From Vannielia litorea (GTDB lineage: Bacteria > Pseudomonadota > Alphaproteobacteria > Rhodobacterales > Rhodobacteraceae), in the NCBI RefSeq assembly GCF_018424695.1, contig NZ_QTNQ01000002.1, positions 62,001 to 126,000 on the forward strand: DNA of 64,000 nt, written 5' to 3'. Positions 1 to 8,858 of the stretch are shown here, piece by piece. The first letter of the stretch is position 1. Each line of letters begins with the position of its first letter. Position numbers and translations under genes: made by a program. The notes under the pieces were generated by a model, which saw only the letters and a program-made list of their open reading frames with translations, did not search any database and was not told the origin of the DNA.

Positions 1-2
1 TG

Positions 3-1169
3 TTGGTAAAATGGGGGTACGCGGTTTATGAGGCCTCGGGCGGCAAGCAAGCCCTCGAGATCTGCGTTTCCGATCCACCGGACTTCGTCCTGTCTGACTG
101 GATGATGCCCGGGATGAATGGCATCGAGTTCTGCACCATCTTCCGGGCCATCCCGCGCGACAGCTATGGCTACTTCATCCTGCTGACCTCCAAAAGCAGC
201 GTGGAAGAGGTGGCCGCCGGTTTGGATGCCGGGGCCGATGACTACCTCGCCAAACCGATTTCCCCCGATGAGCTGCGCGCGCGCATGGCCGCCGGTGAGC
301 GTATCCTGGGCATCCAGGCCGAACTGGTCGAAAAGAACCGGCTCGTCACCGAGACGCTCGGACAAATATCATCGCTCTACGATTCTCTCGACCGGGATTT
401 GCAAGAAGCACGAAAGCTTCAGCAGTCTCTCATAAAGGAGCGGCACAGAAGTTTCGGCACCTCGCAAGTCTCACTTGTCTTGCGTCCGTCCGGGCACGTT
501 GGCGGCGATCTCGTGGGTTTCTTCTCGATCAACTCCGATCGCGTCGGCCTATTTGCCATCGACGTGTCCGGCCATGGTGTCTCTTCCGCGCTGATGACGG
601 CACGCCTCGCCGGATTCCTCTCACCCACCTCGCCCGACCAGAACGTCGCGATGATGGAAAACGAGCTTGGGCTCTATGATGCCATCTCTCCCGCAGAGCT
701 GGCGACCACGCTCAACCGCCTCGCCTTCTCCGAACTCCAAACAGAGCATTACTTCACCCTCGCCTATGCCGATGTGAACCTGACATCCGGTGCCTTCGTT
801 CTGGCGCAGGCTGGTCACCCGCATCCAATGATCCTGCGCGCCTCTGGAGCCATCGAAGAGGTTGGTGAGGGCGGCATGCCCGTGGGTCTGATAGAAGAAG
901 CCGTATTCGAGCAGGTATCAGGGCGCCTCGACCCCGGCGACAGGCTCTTTCTCATGTCTGATGGGCTCACGGAGGCGATGGACCCGAACGGTGACATGCT
1001 GGGGGAAGACGGCCTCGCCGCCCTGCTGCGCCGCAACGCACCCACCCGTGGCCCCGCCTTTCTCGAAGCGCTAACCTGGGATCTGTCCGAATACACCGGC
1101 GCACCCGATTTCGCGGATGACGTGTCTGCCGTGCTCTTCGAATATGACAATCCAAAGCTCCCGGGTTAG
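3..1169 (+). CDS. Response regulator with SpoIIE/PP2C-type phosphatase output domain (5' partial)
   Basis: Signalling protein: a CheY-like receiver followed by an RsbU/SpoIIE-family serine phosphatase, usually controlling a partner-switch (anti-sigma factor/antagonist) pathway. The phospho-acceptor Asp lies in VLSDWMMPGMNG and the conserved Lys in KPISPDEL. A likely coiled-coil linker covers about residues 100-140. The phosphatase follows with metal-binding motifs GGD, DVSGHG and MSDGLTEAMD. The reading frame runs off the left edge: the receiver lacks its first beta strand and acidic pocket, so about 25-30 residues are missing and the first codon here (TTG) is not the real start. The gene converges with the Nudix gene and their stop codons overlap. 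The family assignment is firm; the signal and target are unknown. Confidence 0.9.
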   Translation: MVKWGYAVYEASGGKQALEICVSDPPDFVLSDWMMPGMNGIEFCTIFRAIPRDSYGYFILLTSKSSVEEVAAGLDAGADDYLAKPISPDELRARMAAGERILGIQAELVEKNRLVTETLGQISSLYDSLDRDLQEARKLQQSLIKERHRSFGTSQVSLVLRPSGHVGGDLVGFFSINSDRVGLFAIDVSGHGVSSALMTARLAGFLSPTSPDQNVAMMENELGLYDAISPAELATTLNRLAFSELQTEHYFTLAYADVNLTSGAFVLAQAGHPHPMILRASGAIEEVGEGGMPVGLIEEAVFEQVSGRLDPGDRLFLMSDGLTEAMDPNGDMLGEDGLAALLRRNAPTRGPAFLEALTWDLSEYTGAPDFADDVSAVLFEYDNPKLPG

Positions 1170-1612
1170 AGCTGCTGCGCCCTTGCCCGGGCCGCAAAAT
1201 GGGCATCTCCCTGGTTGCCAAGAAGTGACAGGGCCTCTTCCGCATCAAGCCATACGGCCGAATGGCCCTTCTCCTGGGGCGGCCCCAACCGGCGCACAGG
1301 GCGTGCCAGAACGACGGTGCATATTTTCTCTGCCCACAGATCGTATTCAGGCATGTAGGTGAACCGCCGAAAAACTCCCAGACGCCGAAGTGGTGCGATC
1401 CGCCAGCCGGTTTCTTCCAGCACTTCCCGGTGCAGTGCCGCCATCGGCTGTTCGCCCGGATCAATTCCGCCGCCAGGCAGTTGAAACTCCGGCTTCGGAT
1501 CTTCCTGAAACGTCGTCAGCACGCGCCCGCCGAGGGGCAACAGCGCATAGATCCCCGGCCGGCGCAGGTAGCGCTGCCCGGTCCTGACCGCCTCTCCAAA
1601 TCGTCTTGTCAC
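1166..1612 (-). CDS. Nudix hydrolase
   Basis: Hydrolase of a nucleoside diphosphate linked to another moiety. The complete Nudix box is visible as GGIDPGEQPMAALHREVLEETGW, split here as GGIDPGEQPM / AALHREVLEETGW, fitting GX5EX7REUXEEXGU. The GTG at 1612 is preferred because it follows a purine-rich ribosome site (GGGGCAGAGG) and gives 148 residues, a normal size. A longer reading to 1705 would run through the hslO start region. The short N-terminus before the box resembles Nudix proteins related to diphosphoinositol/diadenosine polyphosphate hydrolases, but the substrate cannot be read from sequence. It is divergent from hslO. Confidence 0.85.
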   Translation of the reverse strand: MTRRFGEAVRTGQRYLRRPGIYALLPLGGRVLTTFQEDPKPEFQLPGGGIDPGEQPMAALHREVLEETGWRIAPLRRLGVFRRFTYMPEYDLWAEKICTVVLARPVRRLGPPQEKGHSAVWLDAEEALSLLGNQGDAHFAARARAQQL

Positions 1613-1689
1613 CCTCTGCCCCTTTGCCTTGCACGCCTCCGCCCTTATATGGCACCGACAATGCAAGCCTCCACCGCCAAGGAAAGCAA

Positions 1690-2679
1690 ATGACCCTCGG
1701 TGCACAGATCGCCTGGGACGATACAGTCCTGCCCTTCCAGCTCGACCGCTCTGATATTCGCGGCCGGGTGGCGCGGCTCGACGGCGTCCTCGACGAGATT
1801 CTCGCCCAACATGATTACCCCGATCCCATCGAGCAGCTCGTGGCCGAAATGGCCTTGCTGACCGCTATGATCGGCCACACCATCAAACTCCGCTGGAAGC
1901 TCTCGCTGCAAGTGCGCGGCGACGGCCCGGCCCGGCTGATCGCAACCGATTACTACGCCCCTGAAACCGAGGGCGGCCCGGCCCGCATCCGCGCCTATGC
2001 CAGCTATGATCGGGAGCGCCCGCTCGACGGCAAGCCTTTTGACCTGATCGGCAAGGGCTATTTCGCCGTCCTGATCGACCAGGGTGAGGGCAACACGCCC
2101 TACCAGGGCATCACGCCCATCGACGGTGGCTCACTTTCCGCCTGTGCAGAGACGTATTTTGCCCAGTCCGAGCAGCTTCCGACCCGGTTTCACCTGCGCT
2201 ATGGCCGCTCGCTCGATGCTGATGGAACCGCCGGCACCTGGCGCGCGGGCGGCATGATGTTGCAGCTCATGCCCGAGGCGTCGCCCCTCTTGAAGCCTGC
2301 CGAAGGCGAGGAGCCGCGGCTGCTGCAACCCTCCGACATGCTCGATGACGAGAACGAAGAGCACTGGAACCGCGCCAACATCCTTCTCGATACCGTCGAA
2401 GAGCTGGAGCTCGTCGGCCCCACCATTCAGCCGACGGATCTGCTTGTGCGGCTGTTCCACGAGGAAGGCCCCCGGGTGTTCGATCCGCAGGCCGTGAGCT
2501 TCGGCTGCACCTGCTCGGAAGACAGGGTGCGCGAATCGCTCTCGATCTACTCGGCCAAGGACATCGCCACCATGACCACCGAAGACGGTCGGGTGACTGC
2601 CGATTGCCAGTTCTGCGGCGCGCATTACGATCTCGACCCGGCGACGCTCGGGTTCGAGGCGAAAGGCAAGGATGACTGA
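1690..2679 (+). CDS. hslO: Redox-regulated chaperone Hsp33
   Basis: Cytosolic holdase activated by oxidative unfolding. The C-terminal zinc/redox switch is present: C273-T-C275 and C306-X2-C309, the CXC...CXXC pair that defines Hsp33. The length of 329 residues is slightly above the roughly 290 of E. coli Hsp33, as expected for alphaproteobacteria. The ATG at 1690 follows GGAAAGCAA; the upstream frame (from 1606) lies over the divergent Nudix start and is not convincing coding sequence. The gene heads a compact run: its end overlaps the next Nudix gene by 8 bases, which is followed by cca with a GTGA overlap, so translational coupling is likely. Confidence 0.96.
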   Translation: MTLGAQIAWDDTVLPFQLDRSDIRGRVARLDGVLDEILAQHDYPDPIEQLVAEMALLTAMIGHTIKLRWKLSLQVRGDGPARLIATDYYAPETEGGPARIRAYASYDRERPLDGKPFDLIGKGYFAVLIDQGEGNTPYQGITPIDGGSLSACAETYFAQSEQLPTRFHLRYGRSLDADGTAGTWRAGGMMLQLMPEASPLLKPAEGEEPRLLQPSDMLDDENEEHWNRANILLDTVEELELVGPTIQPTDLLVRLFHEEGPRVFDPQAVSFGCTCSEDRVRESLSIYSAKDIATMTTEDGRVTADCQFCGAHYDLDPATLGFEAKGKDD

Positions 2680-3265
2680 CATCGAAGCGCGGCTCATGGC
2701 GGCCCTCGCCGCGCCGGGCCGCCCTTCGTCGGACTATGACCTCAACCCGAGCCACCCCTCCGTGCGGATCAAATCCCGAGATGCGGGTGTGCTTGTGCCG
2801 GTTTGGCTTGCGGGTGCAGAGCCGCAGTTGATCCTCACCAAGCGCAGCTCGCGCCTCAAGCACCATCCGGGGCAAATCGCCTTTCCCGGCGGCAAGGTCG
2901 ACCCGGGCGATGCCGATGCCGTGGATGCCTCTCTGCGGGAAGCCCATGAGGAAATCGGCCTGCCGCGCGAGGCGGTTCGCGTGCTTGGCACCCTTCCGCC
3001 GCATGAAACCGTCACCGGCTTCCGCGTCACCCCTGTTCTCGGCCTGATCGACGGTCCATTCAGCCCGGTGCCCGAGGCCGGGGAGGTGGAAGAGGTGTTT
3101 ACCGTGCCTCTCTCCCACGTGCTCGATCCGGCGCGCTATGCCGTTCAGGGCCGGTTTTGGCAGGGTTACAACCGACGCTACTACACCGTGCCCTACGGCC
3201 CCTATTACATCTGGGGCGCCACCGCGCGGATGCTTCGCGCCCTTGCCGACAGGATGGCCACGTGA
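2672..3265 (+). CDS. CoA pyrophosphatase-type Nudix hydrolase (NudL/YeaB-like)
   Basis: Predicted to hydrolyse coenzyme A or related derivatives to 3',5'-ADP and a 4'-phosphopantetheine product. The family-specific segment LTKRSSRLKHHPGQIAFPGG, an LLTxRxxxLxxHxGQxxFPGG pattern typical of CoA pyrophosphatases, precedes a Nudix helix with REAHEEIG. The length is 197 residues. The ATG at 2672 overlaps the end of hslO, and the stop overlaps the GTG of cca (GTGA), so the three genes form one translational unit. It is distinct from the Nudix gene at 1166-1612, which lacks the extended CoA-specific motif. Confidence 0.9.
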   Translation: MTDIEARLMAALAAPGRPSSDYDLNPSHPSVRIKSRDAGVLVPVWLAGAEPQLILTKRSSRLKHHPGQIAFPGGKVDPGDADAVDASLREAHEEIGLPREAVRVLGTLPPHETVTGFRVTPVLGLIDGPFSPVPEAGEVEEVFTVPLSHVLDPARYAVQGRFWQGYNRRYYTVPYGPYYIWGATARMLRALADRMAT

Positions 3266-4398
3266 CCCGCCTCTCGGCGACATGGCTCATGGCCCCAGAG
3301 CCGCAGGCGCTCTGCGCCGCGCTTGAGGCCGAAGGCCATGCTGCCCTCTTTGTGGGTGGCTGTGTGCGCAACACTCTGCTTGGCGCGCCGGTGTCCGACC
3401 TCGACCTGGCAACGGATGCCAAACCCGAAACAGTCACTGTTATTGCCAAAAAGGCTGGATTCCGCGCCATTCCCACCGGCATCGAGCACGGCACCGTCAC
3501 GGTCCTCGCGGGTGACGAGCCGATCGAGGTCACCACCTTCCGGCGTGACGTGGCAACCGACGGCCGCCGCGCCACTGTGGCGTTCTCCTCGGAGGTCGCC
3601 GAAGATGCGGCGCGCCGGGATTTCACCATGAACGCTCTCTATTGCGATGCGCGCGGCGAAGTGGTCGATCCGCTCGGCGGTCTGCCCGATCTCGAGGCCC
3701 GCCGCCTCCGTTTCATTGGCGATCCTTCGGCCCGGATTGCCGAGGACTACCTCCGCATTCTCCGCTTCTTCCGCTTCACCGCCTGGTATGCCGACCCGGC
3801 CCACGGGATTGACGCGGAAGGGCTCGCAGCCTGTGCCGAAGGGGTAGAAGGGCTCTCGAAGGTGTCCGCCGAACGGATCACCGCCGAACTGATGAAACTG
3901 CTCGCCGCCCCCGATCCTGCGCCTGCGGTGGCAGCCATGGCGGCCTCTGGCGTGCTCCATCAGGTTCTGCCCGGAGCCGACGCCCCAGCGCTCGCCCGCT
4001 TCATCCATTTCGCGCCCGCGCCCGATGCTGTCGCCCGCCTTGCGGCGCTGGGCGGGCAGCGGGACGGTTTGCGCTGCTCCCGGGCCGAGGAACGCCGCGC
4101 TGATCTTTTGCTGACAGCAGCTGCCAGCCTCGCACCGCCCGCAGAGCTTGGGTATCGCCACGGGGCTTCCGATGGCTTCGCCGCAACCGCCCTCCGCGCG
4201 GCCCAAACAGAGACTGTTCCACCCGAAAACGCGCCTGCAGAGGCAGAGCGCGGCGCAGCGCAACGCTTCCCGATATCTGCCCATGATCTCACGCCGGACT
4301 TTTCCGGCCCGGCCCTTGGCCAAAGGCTGAAGGCCTTGGAGGCGCGGTGGATCGGCTCCGACTTCACCCTGACGCGGGAAGAGTTGCTGGCGCCCTAG
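3262..4398 (+). CDS. cca: CCA tRNA nucleotidyltransferase / poly(A) polymerase family
   Basis: Class II nucleotidyltransferase that adds or repairs the 3'-CCA of tRNAs. The head domain shows GGCVRN followed by SDLDLATDA (the catalytic DxD carboxylates), then RRDFTMNAL and EDYLRILRFFRF, all hallmark motifs. The GTG at 3262 overlaps the preceding stop as GTGA and gives 378 residues; an upstream in-frame ATG at 3157 lies inside the Nudix gene and is rejected. The C-terminal body (about 210-378) is less conserved, as usual. In this family sequence alone does not fully separate a CCA-adding enzyme from poly(A) polymerase I; the short length and alphaproteobacterial context favour CCA addition. Confidence 0.93.
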   Translation: MTRLSATWLMAPEPQALCAALEAEGHAALFVGGCVRNTLLGAPVSDLDLATDAKPETVTVIAKKAGFRAIPTGIEHGTVTVLAGDEPIEVTTFRRDVATDGRRATVAFSSEVAEDAARRDFTMNALYCDARGEVVDPLGGLPDLEARRLRFIGDPSARIAEDYLRILRFFRFTAWYADPAHGIDAEGLAACAEGVEGLSKVSAERITAELMKLLAAPDPAPAVAAMAASGVLHQVLPGADAPALARFIHFAPAPDAVARLAALGGQRDGLRCSRAEERRADLLLTAAASLAPPAELGYRHGASDGFAATALRAAQTETVPPENAPAEAERGAAQRFPISAHDLTPDFSGPALGQRLKALEARWIGSDFTLTREELLAP

Positions 4399-4451
4399 TT
4401 TCCTTCCCCGCCGCGCGGGCTAAGTTGCCACCGGACGTCCAGGGACCACCG

Positions 4452-6299
4452 ATGCACCGCCTCGCCAGCAAGATACCCAACCTTATTGACGCCTTCCGCC
4501 ACGCGGACGGGCCGCCGCCACACAGGTTGCTGGCCTTCATGCGCTGGGCGGTTCGTGGCGCCGAGATGCCGCTCGTCGGCGCCGGGGTGCTTTTCACAAT
4601 CACCGGCACACTCGAGGTGGTAACGGCGCTTCTACTCGGGCACATCATCGACGCGGCACTCGCCGCTGGTCCGGATGCCTTCTTCTCCACTCACCTCTGG
4701 CTGATCCTCGGCACACTCGCCTTCTTTCTTCTGATCCGGCCCCTGTGCTTCCTTGCGTCTGCTGCGGCCAACAGCCTGGTAATTCAGCCCAATGTCATGC
4801 CGCTCGTCCTCTCACGTCTGCACCGCTGGACCATGGGGCAGGCCGTAGAGTTTTTTGACAACGACTTCGCCGGGCGCATCGCCCAGAAGCAGATGCAAAC
4901 CGCCCGGGCGATCACAGATGTCGTGTCGGAGATGGCCAATACCGTCTGCTATGCCCTCGCCTCGCTCGTCGGCGCGGCGTTGCTGCTCACGGCGATCGAC
5001 TGGCGAATCGCCCTGGCGCTCTCCTTCTGGCTGGTTGCTTATTTCTCCCTGATCGCCTGGTACATGCCGCGCATCCGCGTGCGATCGAAGGCGCGCGCCT
5101 CGGCCCGCGCGATGGTCACGGGCCAGGTCGTTGATACGATCACCAACATCAAGACGGTGAAACTCTTCGCCCATGCCGACCATGAAGATCGCGCTGCGCT
5201 GGGCGCCATGGGCAAGTTTCGGGATGCCGTGATCCACGTGGGCTATCTCGCCACGGGCTTCCGGGGTGCGCTGATGCTCCTCGCGGGCGCCCTCCCCGTG
5301 CTGCTCATCGGCGGCACGCTCCTGCTCTGGCAGGCGGGCACCGCCACGGCGGGCGACATTGCCGCAGCCGGCACCATCGCCATCCGCATCGCCCAGATGA
5401 CCGGCTGGGTCAGCCACACCCTCCTGGGCATCTATGCCAACGTGGGCGAGGTTGAAGACGGCATGCGCACGCTCACACCCCGGCACGCGGTCATTGATGC
5501 GCCCAATGCCACCGAACTTCAGGTCAGCGAGGGCGGTATCAGCTTCGAGGATGTGGAGTTCACCTATGGCCGCGAGCGCGATGGGGTTCAGGGTGTGACC
5601 CTGCATGTCAAACCCGGCGAACGGCTCGGCATCGTCGGGGCGTCGGGCGCGGGCAAGTCCACCCTCGTGGCCCTCCTGATGCGGCTCTACGATACCGAGA
5701 AGGGCCGGATCCTGATCGACGGTCAGGATATTTCCAGCGTCACGCAGGAAAGTCTCCGCAAGGCGATCTCGATGGTCACGCAGGACACGGCGATGTTCAA
5801 TCGCTCCGCGCGTGACAACCTGAAGTATGGCCTACCCGGCGCGGCGGACGATGAGATGGAAGAGGCCGCGCGCCGCGCCGAGGCGCATGAGTTCGTCACC
5901 GGGTTGGAGGACTACAACAACCGCACCGGCTACGATGCGCACCTTGGTGAGCGCGGCGTTCGTCTCTCCGGGGGTCAGCGCCAGCGCGTGGCCCTTGCCC
6001 GCGCCATCCTCAAGAACGCGCCGATCCTCGTGCTGGACGAAGCCACATCGGCGCTCGACAGCGAAGTGGAGGCGCAAATTCAGGGCGCACTGGATGAGGT
6101 GATGGAAGGAAAGACCGTGCTCGCCATCGCCCACCGCCTCTCAACCATTGCCCGGATGGACAGAATCGTGGTGCTCGACGATGGCCGCATCATCGAAGAA
6201 GGCACGCACGATGAACTGGTGGCACTGGGGGGCCGATACGCGGGGTTCTGGCACCGCCAGTCCGGCGGCTTCCTTGACCTGACAGAGGCCGCCGAGTAA
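4452..6299 (+). CDS. ABC exporter, fused permease and ATPase (MsbA/NdvA-like)
   Basis: Inner-membrane half-transporter expected to work as a homodimer. The N-terminal half (about 1-330) contains about six hydrophobic segments. The C-terminal nucleotide-binding domain has Walker A GASGAGKST, the Q-loop region MVTQDTAMF, signature LSGGQRQR, Walker B ILVLDEATSALD and the switch His in IAHRLST. Length is 615 residues. The ATG at 4452 was chosen because the reading upstream overlaps the end of cca. The substrate is not readable; lipid-linked glycan, cyclic glucan and drug exporters share this architecture. It sits 53 bases after cca and 10 bases before the RNA methyltransferase gene, so all could be co-transcribed. 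Confidence 0.92.
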   Translation: MHRLASKIPNLIDAFRHADGPPPHRLLAFMRWAVRGAEMPLVGAGVLFTITGTLEVVTALLLGHIIDAALAAGPDAFFSTHLWLILGTLAFFLLIRPLCFLASAAANSLVIQPNVMPLVLSRLHRWTMGQAVEFFDNDFAGRIAQKQMQTARAITDVVSEMANTVCYALASLVGAALLLTAIDWRIALALSFWLVAYFSLIAWYMPRIRVRSKARASARAMVTGQVVDTITNIKTVKLFAHADHEDRAALGAMGKFRDAVIHVGYLATGFRGALMLLAGALPVLLIGGTLLLWQAGTATAGDIAAAGTIAIRIAQMTGWVSHTLLGIYANVGEVEDGMRTLTPRHAVIDAPNATELQVSEGGISFEDVEFTYGRERDGVQGVTLHVKPGERLGIVGASGAGKSTLVALLMRLYDTEKGRILIDGQDISSVTQESLRKAISMVTQDTAMFNRSARDNLKYGLPGAADDEMEEAARRAEAHEFVTGLEDYNNRTGYDAHLGERGVRLSGGQRQRVALARAILKNAPILVLDEATSALDSEVEAQIQGALDEVMEGKTVLAIAHRLSTIARMDRIVVLDDGRIIEEGTHDELVALGGRYAGFWHRQSGGFLDLTEAAE

Positions 6300-6309
6300 C
6301 GCCTCTCGC

Positions 6310-7518
6310 ATGACCGAGGTTCTGATCGAAAAGCTGAATGTGCGCGGCGAGGGCGTGGCCCCCGGCATTGCTCCCGTGCCCCGCGTTCTTCCCGGTGAAA
6401 AAGTCTCTGCTTCAGCAGAAAAGACACAGATCATCGAACCATCCGCGCACCGTGTCTCGCCCCCCTGCCGCCACTTCAAGGCGTGCGGTGCCTGCGCGAT
6501 GCAGCACGCGTCCGATGCCTTCGTCGCTGAGTGGAAGGCCTCTGTCATCGCCCAGGGCCTCGCCGCCCAGGGGCTTTCAACCACCATCCGGCCCACGCTC
6601 ACCTCGCCGCCCGCCTCGCGCCGCCGGGCCACGCTCCACGGACGCCGCACCAAGAAGGGTGCGATGGTCGGCTTCATGGCCCGTGCATCCGATGTGCTGG
6701 TGGAGGTGCCTGACTGCCAGGTGCTTCACCCACACATCCGCGAGGCCCTGCCCGCGCTTCAGGCCCTCACCCGCGCGACGGCCACCCGCACCAGCGGGGT
6801 GGATCTCGCCGTCACCGTCTCGGAACCCGGCCTCGATATCCTCATCACCAACGGACGCCCTGCCGACCGAGCGCTGCTGGCCGATCTGGCCAAGCTGGCG
6901 GGCGAACACGCCTTTGCCCGGCTGACCTATGGCGACGAACCCATCGCCACACATGCCCCTCCGACCCAGCGTTTCGGTTCGGCCCGTGTTGTTCCGCCGC
7001 CCGGCGCGTTTCTCCAGGCCACGGCAGAGGGCGAAGCGGCGCTCCTCGGCGCGATCAAAGAGTGTGTTGGCCCGGACCAACGCCGGATTGCTGATCTCTT
7101 CGCGGGAGGTGGCACCTTTTCCCTGCCCCTGGCTGCCCATGCCGAAGTGGACGCCTACGAGGGCGACGCCGCCCTGACAGACGCGCTCGACGCCGGATGG
7201 CGCAACGCCGGCGGCACTCTCCGCCGCACCACGGCTCACAGGCGTGACCTATTTCGCCAGCCCCTGCTGCCCGATGAGCTCGCGGCCTTCGATGCAGTCG
7301 TGATCGACCCGCCCCGCGCCGGCGCGGAGGCCCAGCACCGCGCCCTCGCCTCCTCCACGGTGCCGCGCATCGCGGCCGTGTCCTGCAACCCCGTCACCTT
7401 CGCGCGCGATGCCCGAATCCTTGCCGAAGGCGGCTATCAGCTCGACTGGGTGCAGCCCGTCGACCAGTTCCGCTGGTCGTCTCACGTGGAGTTGGCCGCC
7501 CAATTCACGCGCGTGTGA
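6310..7518 (+). CDS. Class I SAM-dependent RNA (uracil-5-)methyltransferase, TrmA/RlmC/RlmD family
   Basis: Predicted to make 5-methyluridine in rRNA or tRNA. The N-terminus carries a TRAM-like segment, then a four-Cys Fe-S motif (CRHFKACGACAMQH plus C in PDCQVL). The SAM domain starts at LFAGGGTFSLPLA; catalytic motifs VIDPPRAGAE and SCNPVTFARD follow, the latter holding the nucleophilic Cys. Length is 402 residues. Alphaproteobacteria often have a single member of this family, so 23S rRNA U1939 or U747 versus tRNA U54 cannot be decided from sequence. It lies just 10 bases after the ABC exporter. Confidence 0.92.
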   Translation: MTEVLIEKLNVRGEGVAPGIAPVPRVLPGEKVSASAEKTQIIEPSAHRVSPPCRHFKACGACAMQHASDAFVAEWKASVIAQGLAAQGLSTTIRPTLTSPPASRRRATLHGRRTKKGAMVGFMARASDVLVEVPDCQVLHPHIREALPALQALTRATATRTSGVDLAVTVSEPGLDILITNGRPADRALLADLAKLAGEHAFARLTYGDEPIATHAPPTQRFGSARVVPPPGAFLQATAEGEAALLGAIKECVGPDQRRIADLFAGGGTFSLPLAAHAEVDAYEGDAALTDALDAGWRNAGGTLRRTTAHRRDLFRQPLLPDELAAFDAVVIDPPRAGAEAQHRALASSTVPRIAAVSCNPVTFARDARILAEGGYQLDWVQPVDQFRWSSHVELAAQFTRV

Positions 7519-7534
7519 ACCGCCTCGGAGGCGC

Positions 7535-7563
7535 TTCCCAACTATCGGCTGAATCCCTATAGT
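7535..7563 (+). promoter_or_regulatory. Candidate sigma-70-type promoter for the L,D-transpeptidase gene
   Basis: A weak -35 (TTCCCA) lies 17 bases from a good -10 (TATAGT), about 40 bases before the GTG start at 7606, which itself follows CTGGGGA. This is inferred from hexamers alone. Confidence 0.4.
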
Positions 7564-7605
7564 GAAAGCCATAAAAACACACAGGCGAACGCTGGGGATA
7601 CAACG

Positions 7606-8109
7606 GTGATAAAGCTAACACGGCGCGCCACGCTTCTGGGCGCTGCGGCAGTGGCCCTTGCGGGCTGTTCGGGCAAATTCAAAACCTACAACGGGCCGGA
7701 GGTCACACGCATCGTCGTCTACAAGGACCGGCGGCGCATGTATCTCCTGCACCATGACGAGGTGCTGAAAGACTACAAGATCGGCCTTGGCTTCGCCCCG
7801 CGCGGTCACAAGCAGTTCGAGGGTGACGGCAAGACACCCGAGGGCTCCTACATCATCGACAGGCGGAACCCGAACTCCGATTTCCACCTCTCGCTCGGCA
7901 TCTCCTACCCGAACAAGGCTGATGTCGAATACGCCCTGTCACAGGGTAAGAAGCCTGGCGGTGATATCTTCATTCATGGTCGGCGTGAGAGCAAGCGGGA
8001 CCGGCGCGGAAGCGATTGGACGGCAGGCTGCATCTGGGTCAACAACCGCCAGATCGAGACAATCTACGCCATGGTTCGCGACGGCACCCCGATCGACATT
8101 CACCCCTGA
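7606..8109 (+). CDS. L,D-transpeptidase (YkuD) lipoprotein
   Basis: Periplasmic peptidoglycan cross-linking or lipoprotein-anchoring enzyme of the YkuD family. The N-terminus has a charged segment, a hydrophobic stretch and lipobox LAGC, so lipidation is predicted. The catalytic region has FIHGRR and, downstream, TAGCIWV with nucleophile Cys142, the HG...S/TxGC pattern of the family (His as general base). The usual Ser-His-Gly-Cys is altered to Thr-Ala-Gly-Cys. Length is 167 residues, a minimal catalytic domain. The GTG start is supported by GGGGA eight bases upstream. A second YkuD gene lies 750 bases downstream beyond the CAP-domain gene, which makes a small envelope-maintenance cluster. 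Confidence 0.92.
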   Translation: MIKLTRRATLLGAAAVALAGCSGKFKTYNGPEVTRIVVYKDRRRMYLLHHDEVLKDYKIGLGFAPRGHKQFEGDGKTPEGSYIIDRRNPNSDFHLSLGISYPNKADVEYALSQGKKPGGDIFIHGRRESKRDRRGSDWTAGCIWVNNRQIETIYAMVRDGTPIDIHP

Positions 8110-8117
8110 ACGGAAAT

Positions 8118-8145
8118 GCCCGGCTCTCAGGCCGGGCGCTTCTTC
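8118..8145 (+). terminator. Intrinsic terminator after the L,D-transpeptidase gene
   Basis: Stem GCCCGGC / GCCGGGC with a six-base loop, followed by a pyrimidine-rich GCTTCTTCT. It lies 8 bases after the stop codon and would also act between the convergent CAP-domain gene and this one. Confidence 0.7.
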
Positions 8146-8168
8146 TATCCGCGGTTGTCTGAACGGTC

Positions 8169-8672
8169 TCAGCTACCGGTGATCAGAGTCCACCAGATCT
8201 TGCCGTTCTCTTCCTGGTGCCACGCAATGCCAAGGTTGCGGGCCGCGGGAGAGAGGATCACGTCACGCGTGTCCGGCTGCGCCATCCAGGCCGAAAGGGT
8301 CTCTACCTCGGACTCGAAGGTCTCCGAGATGTTCTCACCAAGGAACTGGCCCGCGTAACCGGTGCGCCGCACACGATCCAGCGGGCTGGAGCCGTCGGAG
8401 CCAAAGTGCCAAGGACGGTTCTGAACCGACATGTCCCGCGAATGCGTCGCCGCCGCTGCATTAAGCTGCGAATTCAGCTGCAACGGGCTCACTCCGCGCG
8501 CCGCGCGCAGCTGATTGACGTTGTCGAGAACCCGATAGGGGATCTCGTTCGCATCCCGGGCGCTAATCCGATAAACGCGCACACCGTCGCCATCAGGACC
8601 GGTGGTTACCGCAGGCGAGCAAGCCGTGAGAGCCAGGGCGCTGGCCACAATCAAGGAAATCATCCGTAGCAT
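8169..8672 (-). CDS. CAP/SCP-PR1 domain lipoprotein
   Basis: Secreted CAP-superfamily protein of unknown biochemical role; bacterial members are often envelope-associated. A hydrophobic signal with lipobox LTAC (residues 15-18) predicts lipidation. The CAP domain includes NQLRAARGVSPLQLNSQLN, HSRDMSVQNRPWHFGSDG and GENI, the conserved helix, the His-containing segment and the GENI motif. Length is 167 residues from the ATG at 8672; an ATG three codons later is equally possible. The longer reading frame up to 8987 overlaps the divergent L,D-transpeptidase and is rejected. No strong Shine-Dalgarno sequence is seen. Confidence 0.87.
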   Translation of the reverse strand: MLRMISLIVASALALTACSPAVTTGPDGDGVRVYRISARDANEIPYRVLDNVNQLRAARGVSPLQLNSQLNAAAATHSRDMSVQNRPWHFGSDGSSPLDRVRRTGYAGQFLGENISETFESEVETLSAWMAQPDTRDVILSPAARNLGIAWHQEENGKIWWTLITGS

Positions 8673-8779
8673 GATGAAAGGGAACCCCCGTAGTGCGTGT
8701 CGGACGTAAGCCTTATCCTCAAGCCTTGGTTTGTGCAATTGCAGGCGGGTCACGTTTGCGGAAATACGGCCTGTTTGAT

Positions 8780-8808
8780 TTGCGACTGCGGCTTTCCCGC
8801 CATATAAA
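8780..8808 (+). promoter_or_regulatory. Strong sigma-70-type promoter for the second L,D-transpeptidase gene
   Basis: TTGCGA, a 17-base spacer and TATAAA lie 50 bases before the ATG at 8859. It sits in the 186-base gap between divergent envelope genes. Confidence 0.72.
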
Positions 8809-8858
8809 TAGAAGGTCTCGGGGATCTGCCCCCCGTTTTTCAACCGTTCGAGGCCAGA